64,000 nt of DNA from Flavobacterium sp. (GTDB lineage: Bacteria > Bacteroidota > Bacteroidia > Flavobacteriales > Flavobacteriaceae). Shown here piece after piece: positions 45,769 through 53,477 of this stretch. Under the pieces are notes generated by a model, which ran no database searches, was not told the origin of the DNA, and worked only from the letters and a program-made list of their open reading frames with translations. The translations under genes and the position numbers were made by a program. The DNA is taken from the NCBI RefSeq assembly GCF_027484205.1, contig NZ_JAIXUB010000004.1:60650-124649 (forward strand), written 5' to 3'. How positions within the stretch are numbered: the first letter of the stretch is position 1; the number at the start of each line of letters is the position of its first letter.

Positions 45769-46914
45769 ATGGAATTCGATTTTCTTGCGCCATTAGATAA
45801 TGATTTGATTATTGATATTAAACAATTGTCATCCCAACATTTGTCTAGCAAAGTTGTGTTTCATACAGAGGCAGAATTTCCTGACATTTCAAAAATTAAT
45901 ATTGCTATAATTGGAGTTCTTGAAAATCGTGGAAAAGACACTTCTGAAGTTAATTTGTCAAATATTAGAAGAGAATTATACAGTTTGTTTCCAGGAAATT
46001 GGAGTAAAACTATAGCCGATTTAGGTGATATTTTTCCGGGTAATTCCCTTGATGATACTTATTTTGCGCTTCAAAGGGTTGTTTCGAAGCTTATTAAAAC
46101 TAAAGTAATACCTATTGTTATTGGTGGATCACAAGATTTAACTTACGCTTTATATCGTGGTTTTGATGATTTAGAACAAATGGTAAATTTAGTTTCGATT
46201 GATAATAAATTTGATTTGGGAAAACAAGAAACTTTGATTAGTTCAGAGTCTTATTTGTCTAAAATAATTGTAGAAGAACCAAACAATCTTTTTAATTACA
46301 GTAATGTAGGTTATCAAACCTATTATAATTCCCAAGAAGAAATTGATTTAATGGAGAAACTCTTCTTTGATGCCTATCGACTTGGAGAAGTTTGTAATAA
46401 CATTTCCATTGCTGAACCAGTTTTTCGTGATGCTGATTTAGTAAGTTTAGATATGAATTCTGTAAAGTCATCAGATTCTGGAAATTTTACCAATTTTCAA
46501 CCAAATGGCTTTAATGGTAAAGAAATTTGTTCTCTTTCAAGATATGCAGGTATAAGTGATAAAGTATCGTGTTTGGGAGTATTTAATCACAATGATAATA
46601 AACAAGAATCTGTTTTAATTGCACAAATAATTTGGTACTTTATAGAAGGTATTCATTATCGTTCTAATGAGTATCCTTTTGGAAGTAAAGAAAATTATAT
46701 AAAATATACTGTACCTTTTGAAGATGAGGATATTGTGTTTTATAAAAGCAATAAAACAGAGCGTTGGTGGATAGAAATTCCGTTTTTTTTAAATCATAAC
46801 AATAAATTAAAAAAGAATACGTTATTACCTTGTTCACATGAAGATTATCTTGCAGCTTGTAATCAAGAATTTCCTGAAAGATGGTGGAAAGCACAAAGAA
46901 AAAGTATTTTATAA
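45769..46914 (+). CDS. Arginase-fold (formimidoylglutamase-like) protein, metal site degenerate
   Basis: Ureohydrolase-fold protein of 381 residues. The family framework is clear (IAIIGVLENRG, VIPIVIGGSQDLTYALYRGF, LVSIDNKFDLG, DADLVSLDMNSVKSSDSG), but three of the six manganese ligands of arginases are replaced. His of GG(D/S)H is Gln122, His of DAHxD is Lys147, and the second Asp of SxDxD is Asn230; Asp145, Asp149 and Asp228 remain. A di-manganese hydrolase activity is therefore unlikely. It sits three bases after topA and before gldK, as in related gliding bacteria, and could have been recruited for a binding or structural role. Confidence 0.88.
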   Translation: MEFDFLAPLDNDLIIDIKQLSSQHLSSKVVFHTEAEFPDISKINIAIIGVLENRGKDTSEVNLSNIRRELYSLFPGNWSKTIADLGDIFPGNSLDDTYFALQRVVSKLIKTKVIPIVIGGSQDLTYALYRGFDDLEQMVNLVSIDNKFDLGKQETLISSESYLSKIIVEEPNNLFNYSNVGYQTYYNSQEEIDLMEKLFFDAYRLGEVCNNISIAEPVFRDADLVSLDMNSVKSSDSGNFTNFQPNGFNGKEICSLSRYAGISDKVSCLGVFNHNDNKQESVLIAQIIWYFIEGIHYRSNEYPFGSKENYIKYTVPFEDEDIVFYKSNKTERWWIEIPFFLNHNNKLKKNTLLPCSHEDYLAACNQEFPERWWKAQRKSIL

Positions 46915-46926
46915 ATGTTAATGTTT

Positions 46927-46944
46927 AAAAAAAAAAAAAAAAAA
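46927..46944. repeat. Poly(A) tract of 18
   Basis: Eighteen consecutive A in the 254-base gap before gldK, 13 bases after the upstream stop codon. The remainder of the gap is very A/T-rich and holds the gldK promoter candidate. Confidence 0.95.
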
Positions 46945-47097
46945 GCATTTTAATAATATTTTGTAAGATATAACACATAAAAATAATAAAAAAAGTAAAT
47001 TATCGCATTTTTTTGCACTTTATCGATTATTTTATTTTGACAATTGACAAATAATTGTAATTTTGGTCAATCAATTGAAATTTTAAGAAATAAATAA

Positions 47098-47128
47098 TTG
47101 TTTTTTTCAAAAATAATGGATAGGTTTA
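47098..47128 (+). promoter_or_regulatory. Candidate promoter of gldKLMN
   Basis: TTG at 47098-47100 and TAGGTTTA at 47121-47128, spacer 20. The -7 box differs from TAnnTTTG in its last base. It lies 40 bases before the gldK ATG. Confidence 0.35.
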
Positions 47129-47168
47129 CGCCCTCAAAAATAAGAATATATAATTAACCCAAATTTAT

Positions 47169-48575
47169 ATGAAGAAGTTCATTGCATTTGCATCTGTTTT
47201 AACCCTTATGGTTAGCTGCGGTAAGACCGGAGATAAAGGTGAATTAGTAGGAGTTAAAGGTAGAAAGTGGCATCCAGAAAAACCATACGGAATGACATTA
47301 ATTCCTGGTGGAGCTTATATCATGGGTAAATCAGATGATGATTTAGCTAATGTTCAAGATGCACCAACTAAAACTGTTACTGTTAGATCATTCTACATGG
47401 ATGAAACGGAAATCACTAATAGTGAGTATCGTCAATTCGTTGAATGGACTAAAGATTCTATTATTAGAGTTAATTTAGCAAAGCTAGCTGAAGAAGTTGG
47501 TCAAAAACCAGGTTCAGGTAAAGGTGGTAAAAATGCAGGTAGCATTGGAGATTTCGCTTTTGCAGACCAAGATCCAGCTAAAATGACTCCTTATGATAAA
47601 TACATGTACGAAAACTATTATAGTGTTGGTACAGAAGATGATGAGTTTGCAGGAAGAAGACTTAACAAAAAAGTTAAACTTATAACAGATACAAAAAAAT
47701 ATCCAGACGAATATTATGTTGAGGTAATGGATTCAATGTATTTGCCTGCTGCAGAAGCATATAATGGTTTAAGAACTATTGATGTAAACAAATTGAAGTT
47801 CCGTTACTCTTGGATGGATATTCAAGCAGCTGCAAAGGCTAAAAAAGGTAAAAGAAGTCAGTTTATTAAAACAGAGCAACAACCGGTTTATCCTGATACA
47901 ACTGTTTGGATTAAAGATTTTAACTATTCTTATAATGAGCCAATGCATAATGACTACTTTTGGCACCAAGCTTATGGAGATTATCCTGTAGTTGGGGTTA
48001 ATTGGAAACAAGCAAAAGCATTTTGTGCATGGAGAACTTTAAACAAAAATACGTACATCAAATCTAAGAAAAAAGGAAGAGATTTAGTGAACTCATTCCG
48101 TTTACCTACAGAAGCTGAGTGGGAGTATGCTGCTCGTGGTGGTTTAGAATCAGGTAACTATCCTTGGGGTGGACCTTACACTAAAAATGACAGAGGTTGT
48201 TTTATGGCTAATTTTAAACCAAATCGTGGAGATTATGCTGCAGATCAAGCTTTATATACAGTAGAAGCAAAATCATTTGAACCTAATAGATACAATCTAT
48301 ACAATATGTCAGGAAACGTTGCTGAGTGGACAGATTCGTCTTATGATGCTGCTGCTTATGAGTATGTTTCAACAATGAATCCAAATGTTTCTGACTTAAC
48401 AAATCAACGTAAAGTTGTAAGAGGTGGGTCATGGAAAGATGTTTCTTACTTCCTACAAGTTGGAACAAGAGATTTTGAATATCAAGATACTGCTAGAAGT
48501 TACATTGGTTTCAGAACTGTTCAAGATTACATGGGAACTCAAACCACTGGAAACGGAAAAAGAGTAAAACTTTAA
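47169..48575 (+). CDS. gldK: Gliding motility/type IX secretion lipoprotein GldK
   Basis: Outer-membrane lipoprotein of 468 residues (lipobox LMVSC, Cys17) with a formylglycine-generating-enzyme/SUMF1-like fold. Recognisable blocks are IPGGAYIMGKSDDD, VRSFYMDETEITNSEYRQFV, FRLPTEAEWEYAARGG, YNMSGNVAEWTDSSY and VVRGGSWKDV. With GldN it forms the periplasmic ring (PorK/PorN in Porphyromonas) of the type IX secretion system. It is first in gldK-gldL-gldM-gldN, the order conserved in all gliding Bacteroidota. Confidence 0.97.
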   Translation: MKKFIAFASVLTLMVSCGKTGDKGELVGVKGRKWHPEKPYGMTLIPGGAYIMGKSDDDLANVQDAPTKTVTVRSFYMDETEITNSEYRQFVEWTKDSIIRVNLAKLAEEVGQKPGSGKGGKNAGSIGDFAFADQDPAKMTPYDKYMYENYYSVGTEDDEFAGRRLNKKVKLITDTKKYPDEYYVEVMDSMYLPAAEAYNGLRTIDVNKLKFRYSWMDIQAAAKAKKGKRSQFIKTEQQPVYPDTTVWIKDFNYSYNEPMHNDYFWHQAYGDYPVVGVNWKQAKAFCAWRTLNKNTYIKSKKKGRDLVNSFRLPTEAEWEYAARGGLESGNYPWGGPYTKNDRGCFMANFKPNRGDYAADQALYTVEAKSFEPNRYNLYNMSGNVAEWTDSSYDAAAYEYVSTMNPNVSDLTNQRKVVRGGSWKDVSYFLQVGTRDFEYQDTARSYIGFRTVQDYMGTQTTGNGKRVKL

Positions 48576-48624
48576 AATTTAACTAACTAAATTATATTAA
48601 CTTAACTAACTAAAAATTATTATT

Positions 48625-49272
48625 ATGGGATTATTGTCACCTAAAGTTATGAACTTTGCTTACGGTATGGGAGCAGCAATTGTAATCATTGGAGCGTTAT
48701 TTAAAATTGCTCACTTCGAAATTGGACCTTTAACAGGAACTGTTATGTTAACAGTTGGATTAGTTACAGAAGCTTTAATTTTCGCAATTTCAGCTTTTGA
48801 AGCGCCGCCAGCAGAATTAGATTGGTCATTAGTTTACCCAGAATTAGCTGGAGGTCAAGCAAAAGAAAAAACAGCTAAAAAAGAAGATCCAAAAGAAGCT
48901 CAAGGTTTACTATCTCAAAAATTAGACAACATGTTGAAAGAAGCTAAAATTGACGGTGAGTTGATGGCAAGCTTAGGAAATAGCATCAAAAATTTTGAAG
49001 GTGCTGCTAAATCTATTTCTCCTACTGTTGATGCTATGGCTGGACAAAAGAAATATGCTGAAGAGATGACTAAAGCTGCGGCTCAAATGGAAACATTAAA
49101 TAGTTTATACCAAGCACAATTACAAAGCGCTGAAAGAAACGCTCAAATCAATAATGAAGTTGCTGAAAACAATCTAAAATTGAAAGACCAAATGCAGTCT
49201 TTAACTTCTAATTTGTCTACATTAAATAATGTATATGGTGGAATGCTTTCTGCAATGAGCAACAAAGGATAA
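48625..49272 (+). CDS. gldL: Gliding motor proton-channel subunit GldL
   Basis: Inner-membrane protein of 215 residues that, as a pentamer around a GldM dimer, uses proton flow to drive gliding and type IX secretion. Two helices (about 12-31 and 38-60) carry the key residues known in F. johnsoniae GldL: K27 and H30 in helix 1, E49 and E59 in helix 2, all present here at the same positions. A cytosolic helical tail follows, including an alanine-rich coiled coil. It lies 49 bases after gldK. Confidence 0.97.
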   Translation: MGLLSPKVMNFAYGMGAAIVIIGALFKIAHFEIGPLTGTVMLTVGLVTEALIFAISAFEAPPAELDWSLVYPELAGGQAKEKTAKKEDPKEAQGLLSQKLDNMLKEAKIDGELMASLGNSIKNFEGAAKSISPTVDAMAGQKKYAEEMTKAAAQMETLNSLYQAQLQSAERNAQINNEVAENNLKLKDQMQSLTSNLSTLNNVYGGMLSAMSNKG

Positions 49273-49326
49273 TTAGTTTTTTTAACTATATTTTATTAAA
49301 TTAACAATTAAAACTAATTAGAAAAA

Positions 49327-50862
49327 ATGGCAGGAGGAAAATTAACCCCTAGACAGAAGATGATTAACCTGATGTACTTGGTTTTCATCGCAATGTTGGC
49401 AATGAACATGTCAAAAGAAGTCCTTTCGGCTTTCGGTTTGATGAATGAAAAATTTGAAGGAGCAAATGAATCGGCTAAAGCAACTAACGAACAGATGATG
49501 TTGGCTTTAGATACAAAAGCTACTGAAGCTAAAGGAGAATTTGCTGTTGCTGCTGGAACTGCTCACAAAGTAGAAGCCGCTACAAAAAAATTCTACGATT
49601 TTGTAGGAACTCTAAAAGCTGAAGTTCTTAAAGGTGTTGAATCAGAGGATGGAAAATTGCCTTATGAATCAATGGATAAAGCGGATAATTTAGATCATAG
49701 CTGGTTTACAGGTGATGGTTATACTGCAAGAGGAAAAGAAGTTGTTGCTGCAATTGAATCATACAAGTCAGAAATGAAAGCAGCTTTAGGAAGTGAAAAA
49801 AAATATTCTGCAATACTAAATGAAGTAAATAAGAAATTTGATGTTTCTCAAGTTGTAAATAAAGAAGGAATTAAAATTGATTATTTGGATTATCATTTTA
49901 AAGGATTTCCTGCGATTGCTTCGTTAGCTAAATTGACATCATGGCAAAATGATTCAAAGAAAGCTGAATCTGATGTAATTAGTGCTGCACTTGGAAAAGC
50001 AGCTGTTCAAGCAGCTTCTTACAGCAATTATCAAGCAATTGTTGTTTTAGATAAAAATGCTTATTTCCAAGGTGAACAAGTAACAGGTAAAGTTGTTTTA
50101 GGTCGTTATGATGAAAATACTAAGCCTACTTCATTCCAAGGTCCAGGAAAATTAGTTAATGGGCAAGCAGTTATATCTTTAACAGCTGGTGGAGTTGGTG
50201 AGCAAAATATTGGTGGTCAATTTACATTCGTTGAAGATGGTAAAACAATTCCATTAAAATTCCAAGGTAAATATGTTGTTGTACCTCGTCCAAATTCAGC
50301 TAATATTTCTGCTGATAAAATGAACGTAGTTTATAGAGGTTTACCAAATCCAATTACTGTTTCGTTTGCAGGTATTAGTGATAATAATGTTACTGCTTCT
50401 GCTCCAGGAATGTCTTCAGCTGGAGGAAAAGGTAAATATAACTTAAATCCTGGTCAAGGTACTGAGGTGACTGTTGTTGCTACAGGAAAAATGGCTGACG
50501 GAAAATCAGTTTCTGATAAAAAAGTATTTAGAATCAAAAATATTCCAGCTCCAGAAGGTGCAATTGGTGGAACAACAGGTGTTCAAAAAGGTGCTAAGTC
50601 GCGTTTAGAATCTTCAACTATCTCTGCTAAATTAAATGATTTCTTGTATGATTTGAATTTTGAAGTTACTCAATTTGCTCTTAAAGTTCCAGGACAAGCG
50701 TCAATTGTAGTAAATGGAAATAGAGTTGATGGAAGATGTAAAGCTGCTTTAGCAAGAGCAAAAGCTGGTGATCAAATTACAATTTCTGACATCAAAACAA
50801 GAGTCGTAGGTGCTAATATCGCTACCAAAACTGCAGCTCCTGCAATCTACGAAATACAATAA
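49327..50862 (+). CDS. gldM: Gliding motor rotor subunit GldM
   Basis: Protein of 511 residues with one membrane helix near the N-terminus (about 14-33, PRQKMINLMYLVFIAMLAMN). It carries the conserved Arg9 implicated in coupling to GldL, then four periplasmic domains reaching the GldKN ring. Blocks such as FPAIASLAKLTSWQNDSKKAESD and NVVYRGLPNPITVSFAGIS are typical of GldM/PorM. It transmits the mechanical work of the GldLM motor across the periplasm. It lies 54 bases after gldL. Confidence 0.97.
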   Translation: MAGGKLTPRQKMINLMYLVFIAMLAMNMSKEVLSAFGLMNEKFEGANESAKATNEQMMLALDTKATEAKGEFAVAAGTAHKVEAATKKFYDFVGTLKAEVLKGVESEDGKLPYESMDKADNLDHSWFTGDGYTARGKEVVAAIESYKSEMKAALGSEKKYSAILNEVNKKFDVSQVVNKEGIKIDYLDYHFKGFPAIASLAKLTSWQNDSKKAESDVISAALGKAAVQAASYSNYQAIVVLDKNAYFQGEQVTGKVVLGRYDENTKPTSFQGPGKLVNGQAVISLTAGGVGEQNIGGQFTFVEDGKTIPLKFQGKYVVVPRPNSANISADKMNVVYRGLPNPITVSFAGISDNNVTASAPGMSSAGGKGKYNLNPGQGTEVTVVATGKMADGKSVSDKKVFRIKNIPAPEGAIGGTTGVQKGAKSRLESSTISAKLNDFLYDLNFEVTQFALKVPGQASIVVNGNRVDGRCKAALARAKAGDQITISDIKTRVVGANIATKTAAPAIYEIQ

Positions 50863-50912
50863 AAATTTAAGTTTGTCGTTATCTGATTACTTAAATAACA
50901 AAGAATAATAAT

Positions 50913-51827
50913 ATGAAATTGAAAAACCTTTTATTAGTTGTTTTTAGTGTAGTAGGAAGTTATGCTTCTTTTGCACAATCAAATTTATTGAATGCTAAAA
51001 CTCCAGATGAAATTGGAAAGAAAACAGCAGCTCAATTATTATCTGATAATGATAAGCCTCTTCCTTATGGATATGTTCATGATAGAGACGTTTTGATGGG
51101 TAAGACTACTTGGGAATTAATTGATCTTGATGAAAGAGTTAATTTTCCTTTGTACTACCCTGTTGATACTGCCTTTGTAGGAAAAGAGAGAAGATCACTT
51201 TTTCAAGTTCTTTTAAACGGTATTAAATCAGGTAAAATTACTGAAGTTTATGGTGATGATTATTTTAATGCAAAAAAATCTTTAGCTGATATTGAATCAG
51301 TATTCAAATTTAAGGATACCACTGATGCTGGTAAGGATGAATTCAATAACTATTATGATGACTATAAGTCTGGTAGAAAAGTTTTATCTGATGAGTATAT
51401 CAATGTTACTGAATTATCTGCTGCAGATGTTTCAGGTTATAAGATTAAAGGTTTTTGGTACTTTGACAAACGTCAAAGTGAATTAAAATACCGTCTTTTA
51501 GCTATTTGCCCAATTGCTACTGAAGCTCGTGATAAAGCAAAAGGAAACACAGATGCAATTGAATTATTTTGGGTTTATTTTCCTTCAGTAAGAGATGTGC
51601 TTCATGAAGCAAAAGCTTTCAATGATAAAAACTCTGCTATGCCAATTACGTTTGACCATTTATTAAATTCACGCCGTTTTAATGGTGTAATTTATAAAGA
51701 AGAAAATGTTTACGGTGATAGAACTATTGAAGATTATATGAAAGATAACGCTCAAATGCAGTTGTTAGAATCTGAGAGAGTTAAAGAGAAGATTCGTAAT
51801 TTTGAACAAGACATGTGGAACTACTAA
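50913..51827 (+). CDS. gldN: Gliding motility/type IX secretion protein GldN
   Basis: Periplasmic partner of GldK, 304 residues, with a signal peptide ending SFAQS. Typical GldN/PorN blocks: PYGYVHDRDVLMGKTTWELIDLDERVNFPLYYP, GYKIKGFWYFDKRQSELKYRLLAICP and FDHLLNSRRFNGVIYKEENVYGDR. It is the last gene of the gld operon, followed 19 bases later by a strong terminator. No second gldN-like copy (gldO) is present in the window, unlike F. johnsoniae, which carries gldO next to gldN. Confidence 0.97.
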   Translation: MKLKNLLLVVFSVVGSYASFAQSNLLNAKTPDEIGKKTAAQLLSDNDKPLPYGYVHDRDVLMGKTTWELIDLDERVNFPLYYPVDTAFVGKERRSLFQVLLNGIKSGKITEVYGDDYFNAKKSLADIESVFKFKDTTDAGKDEFNNYYDDYKSGRKVLSDEYINVTELSAADVSGYKIKGFWYFDKRQSELKYRLLAICPIATEARDKAKGNTDAIELFWVYFPSVRDVLHEAKAFNDKNSAMPITFDHLLNSRRFNGVIYKEENVYGDRTIEDYMKDNAQMQLLESERVKEKIRNFEQDMWNY

Positions 51828-51845
51828 TTAGTTTTTCAAAACAAT

Positions 51846-51880
51846 AAAAAAAACTCTTATCGAAAGGTAAGAGTTTTTTT
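51846..51880 (+). terminator. Intrinsic terminator of gldKLMN
   Basis: AAAAAAAACTCTTATC pairs with GGTAAGAGTTTTTTT across a GAAA loop, with one G-U pair near the loop. It ends the gld operon. Confidence 0.88.
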
Positions 51881-51920
51881 ATACACAATATTTATCTTTA
51901 CATTTTATAAACATTGAAAT

Positions 51921-52988
51921 ATGCTTGATTATATAATTGTTGGTTCAGGTCTTGCTGGAATTGCATTTGCTGAAACAGCTCTAAATAATGACAAAAATAT
52001 ATTAGTAATTAGTGATACTTCTCAAAACTCTTCTATTATTGCTGGAGGATTATATAATCCTGTTATATTAAAAAGATTTAGTGAGGTTTGGCAAGCATCT
52101 GAACAACTTGGTATCTTAACAGAATTTTATAGTGAACTTGAAAAAAAATTAACTTTAAAATTTGATTATAGAATGCCTTTGTTAAGAAAGTTTTATTCAG
52201 TTGAAGAGCAAAATAATTGGTTCACAGCTTCTGATAAACCAAATCTTTCTAAGTTTTTATCAACTAATCTCATTACAAAAAAATGGGAGGCAATTCCTTC
52301 TCCTCATAATTTTGGTGAAGTTTTATATTCTGGATATGTGGATACAAGTTTATTAGTTAATTCGTATCAACACTATTTAATTTCAAAGGAATGTTTTCAT
52401 GAGGAAACATTTAATTATACTGATTTAATTATCAACAACGAATTTGTTACTTACAAAAATTTTAAAGCTAAAAACATTGTCTTTGCTGAAGGATTTGGAA
52501 TGCTTTTAAATCCATTTTTTAATAAATTACCACTAGATGGAACTAAAGGTGAATTATTACTTATTAAAGCGCCTAAATTGAATTTGGATGTAATTGTGAA
52601 ATCTTCGATTTTTATTTTACCGGTAGGAAATGATTTATATAAAGTTGGGGCAACTTACAATTGGGAAGACAAAACAAATATTCCAACAGAAGCTGGGAAA
52701 AAAGAATTAATCGATAATCTTAAAGAATTAATCACTTGCGATTTTGAAATTATCGAACACCATGCGGGAGTTCGCCCTACGGTTAAAGACAGAAGGCCTA
52801 TGCTTGGCGCTCATCCAATTTACAAAAACTTATTTGTACTAAATGGATTGGGAACAAGAGGTGTAATGCTTGCGCCTGCAATGGCAAAAATGTTATTCAA
52901 TCATATAGAAAAACAGGATGAACTAAATCCTTATGTTGATATTAAAAGGTTTAAAGCTTTTGCTTCCAATCCTTATCATAATGAATAA
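51921..52988 (+). CDS. FAD-dependent oxidoreductase, DAO family
   Basis: A 355-residue D-amino-acid-oxidase-fold flavoprotein. The N-terminal Rossmann motif reads YIIVGSGLAGIAFAETAL (GxGxxG), and GGLYNPVILKRF, FAEGFGM and VRPTVKDRRPMLGAHP are typical of the DadA/ThiO/MnmC-like group. The C-terminal GLGTRGVMLAPAMAKML contacts the FAD. The oxidised substrate (an amine or amino acid) cannot be fixed from sequence. Its last 38 bases overlap the 3' end of the convergent DUF983 gene. Confidence 0.88.
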   Translation: MLDYIIVGSGLAGIAFAETALNNDKNILVISDTSQNSSIIAGGLYNPVILKRFSEVWQASEQLGILTEFYSELEKKLTLKFDYRMPLLRKFYSVEEQNNWFTASDKPNLSKFLSTNLITKKWEAIPSPHNFGEVLYSGYVDTSLLVNSYQHYLISKECFHEETFNYTDLIINNEFVTYKNFKAKNIVFAEGFGMLLNPFFNKLPLDGTKGELLLIKAPKLNLDVIVKSSIFILPVGNDLYKVGATYNWEDKTNIPTEAGKKELIDNLKELITCDFEIIEHHAGVRPTVKDRRPMLGAHPIYKNLFVLNGLGTRGVMLAPAMAKMLFNHIEKQDELNPYVDIKRFKAFASNPYHNE

Positions 52989-53343
52989 ACATATTGATAT
53001 AAATATTTCGTGCTATTCTCGAAGTTACTGGAGTTAATAAAACTATTCCAACAATTATTGAAATAAATGTTGGTAAAACAGCAACATTAAATATCACATT
53101 TAAGGTTACAAAAATAGCTATACCAATTGCAACAGTCAAACCATATCCAACATACATAGCACCATAAAAAAATGACGGTTCTATTTGATATCTAGTTTTG
53201 CAGTGGCTACAAGTTTCATGCATTTTATATAAAGTGTTCAATTTGTATGGGTTTTTTTCCACATACATGCTTTCTTCATGACATTTTGGACAAGTTCCTG
53301 TTAAAATACTATTTAATGTGCTTCCTTTTTTTAACATTTGCAA
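52951..53343 (-). CDS. DUF983 zinc-ribbon membrane protein
   Basis: A 130-residue protein (130 from the first ATG; the third codon is an alternative ATG). A zinc ribbon with CPKC near residue 18 and CSHC near residue 45 precedes two membrane helices with FFYGAMYVGYGLTVAIGIAIF. This is DUF983, a family of unknown role. The 3' end overlaps the FAD oxidoreductase gene in antisense by 38 bases. Confidence 0.85.
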   Translation of the reverse strand: MQMLKKGSTLNSILTGTCPKCHEESMYVEKNPYKLNTLYKMHETCSHCKTRYQIEPSFFYGAMYVGYGLTVAIGIAIFVTLNVIFNVAVLPTFISIIVGIVLLTPVTSRIARNIYINMFIHYDKDWKQKL

Positions 53344-53353
53344 AAATTTTCAG

Positions 53354-53361
53354 CAAAGGTA
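53354..53361 (-). promoter_or_regulatory. Promoter -7 box for DUF983 gene
   Basis: Minus-strand TACCTTTG matches TAnnTTTG, ten bases before the first ATG. A TTG lies 25 bases upstream (53387-53389), slightly too far. Confidence 0.4.
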
Positions 53362-53477
53362 CATTTTTGTACTTTGGCTTATGTAACAAATATTACAATA
53401 ATTAAATTAATTAGGAGATTTGAGTTTTCTTTTTCAAAACTTGTAAACTCTAAATCTATAAACTCTTAAACTTTAAA

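Noticed and set aside
45769..46914. Active formimidoylglutamase of histidine degradation
   Set aside because: Three metal ligands are replaced and no hut genes are nearby.
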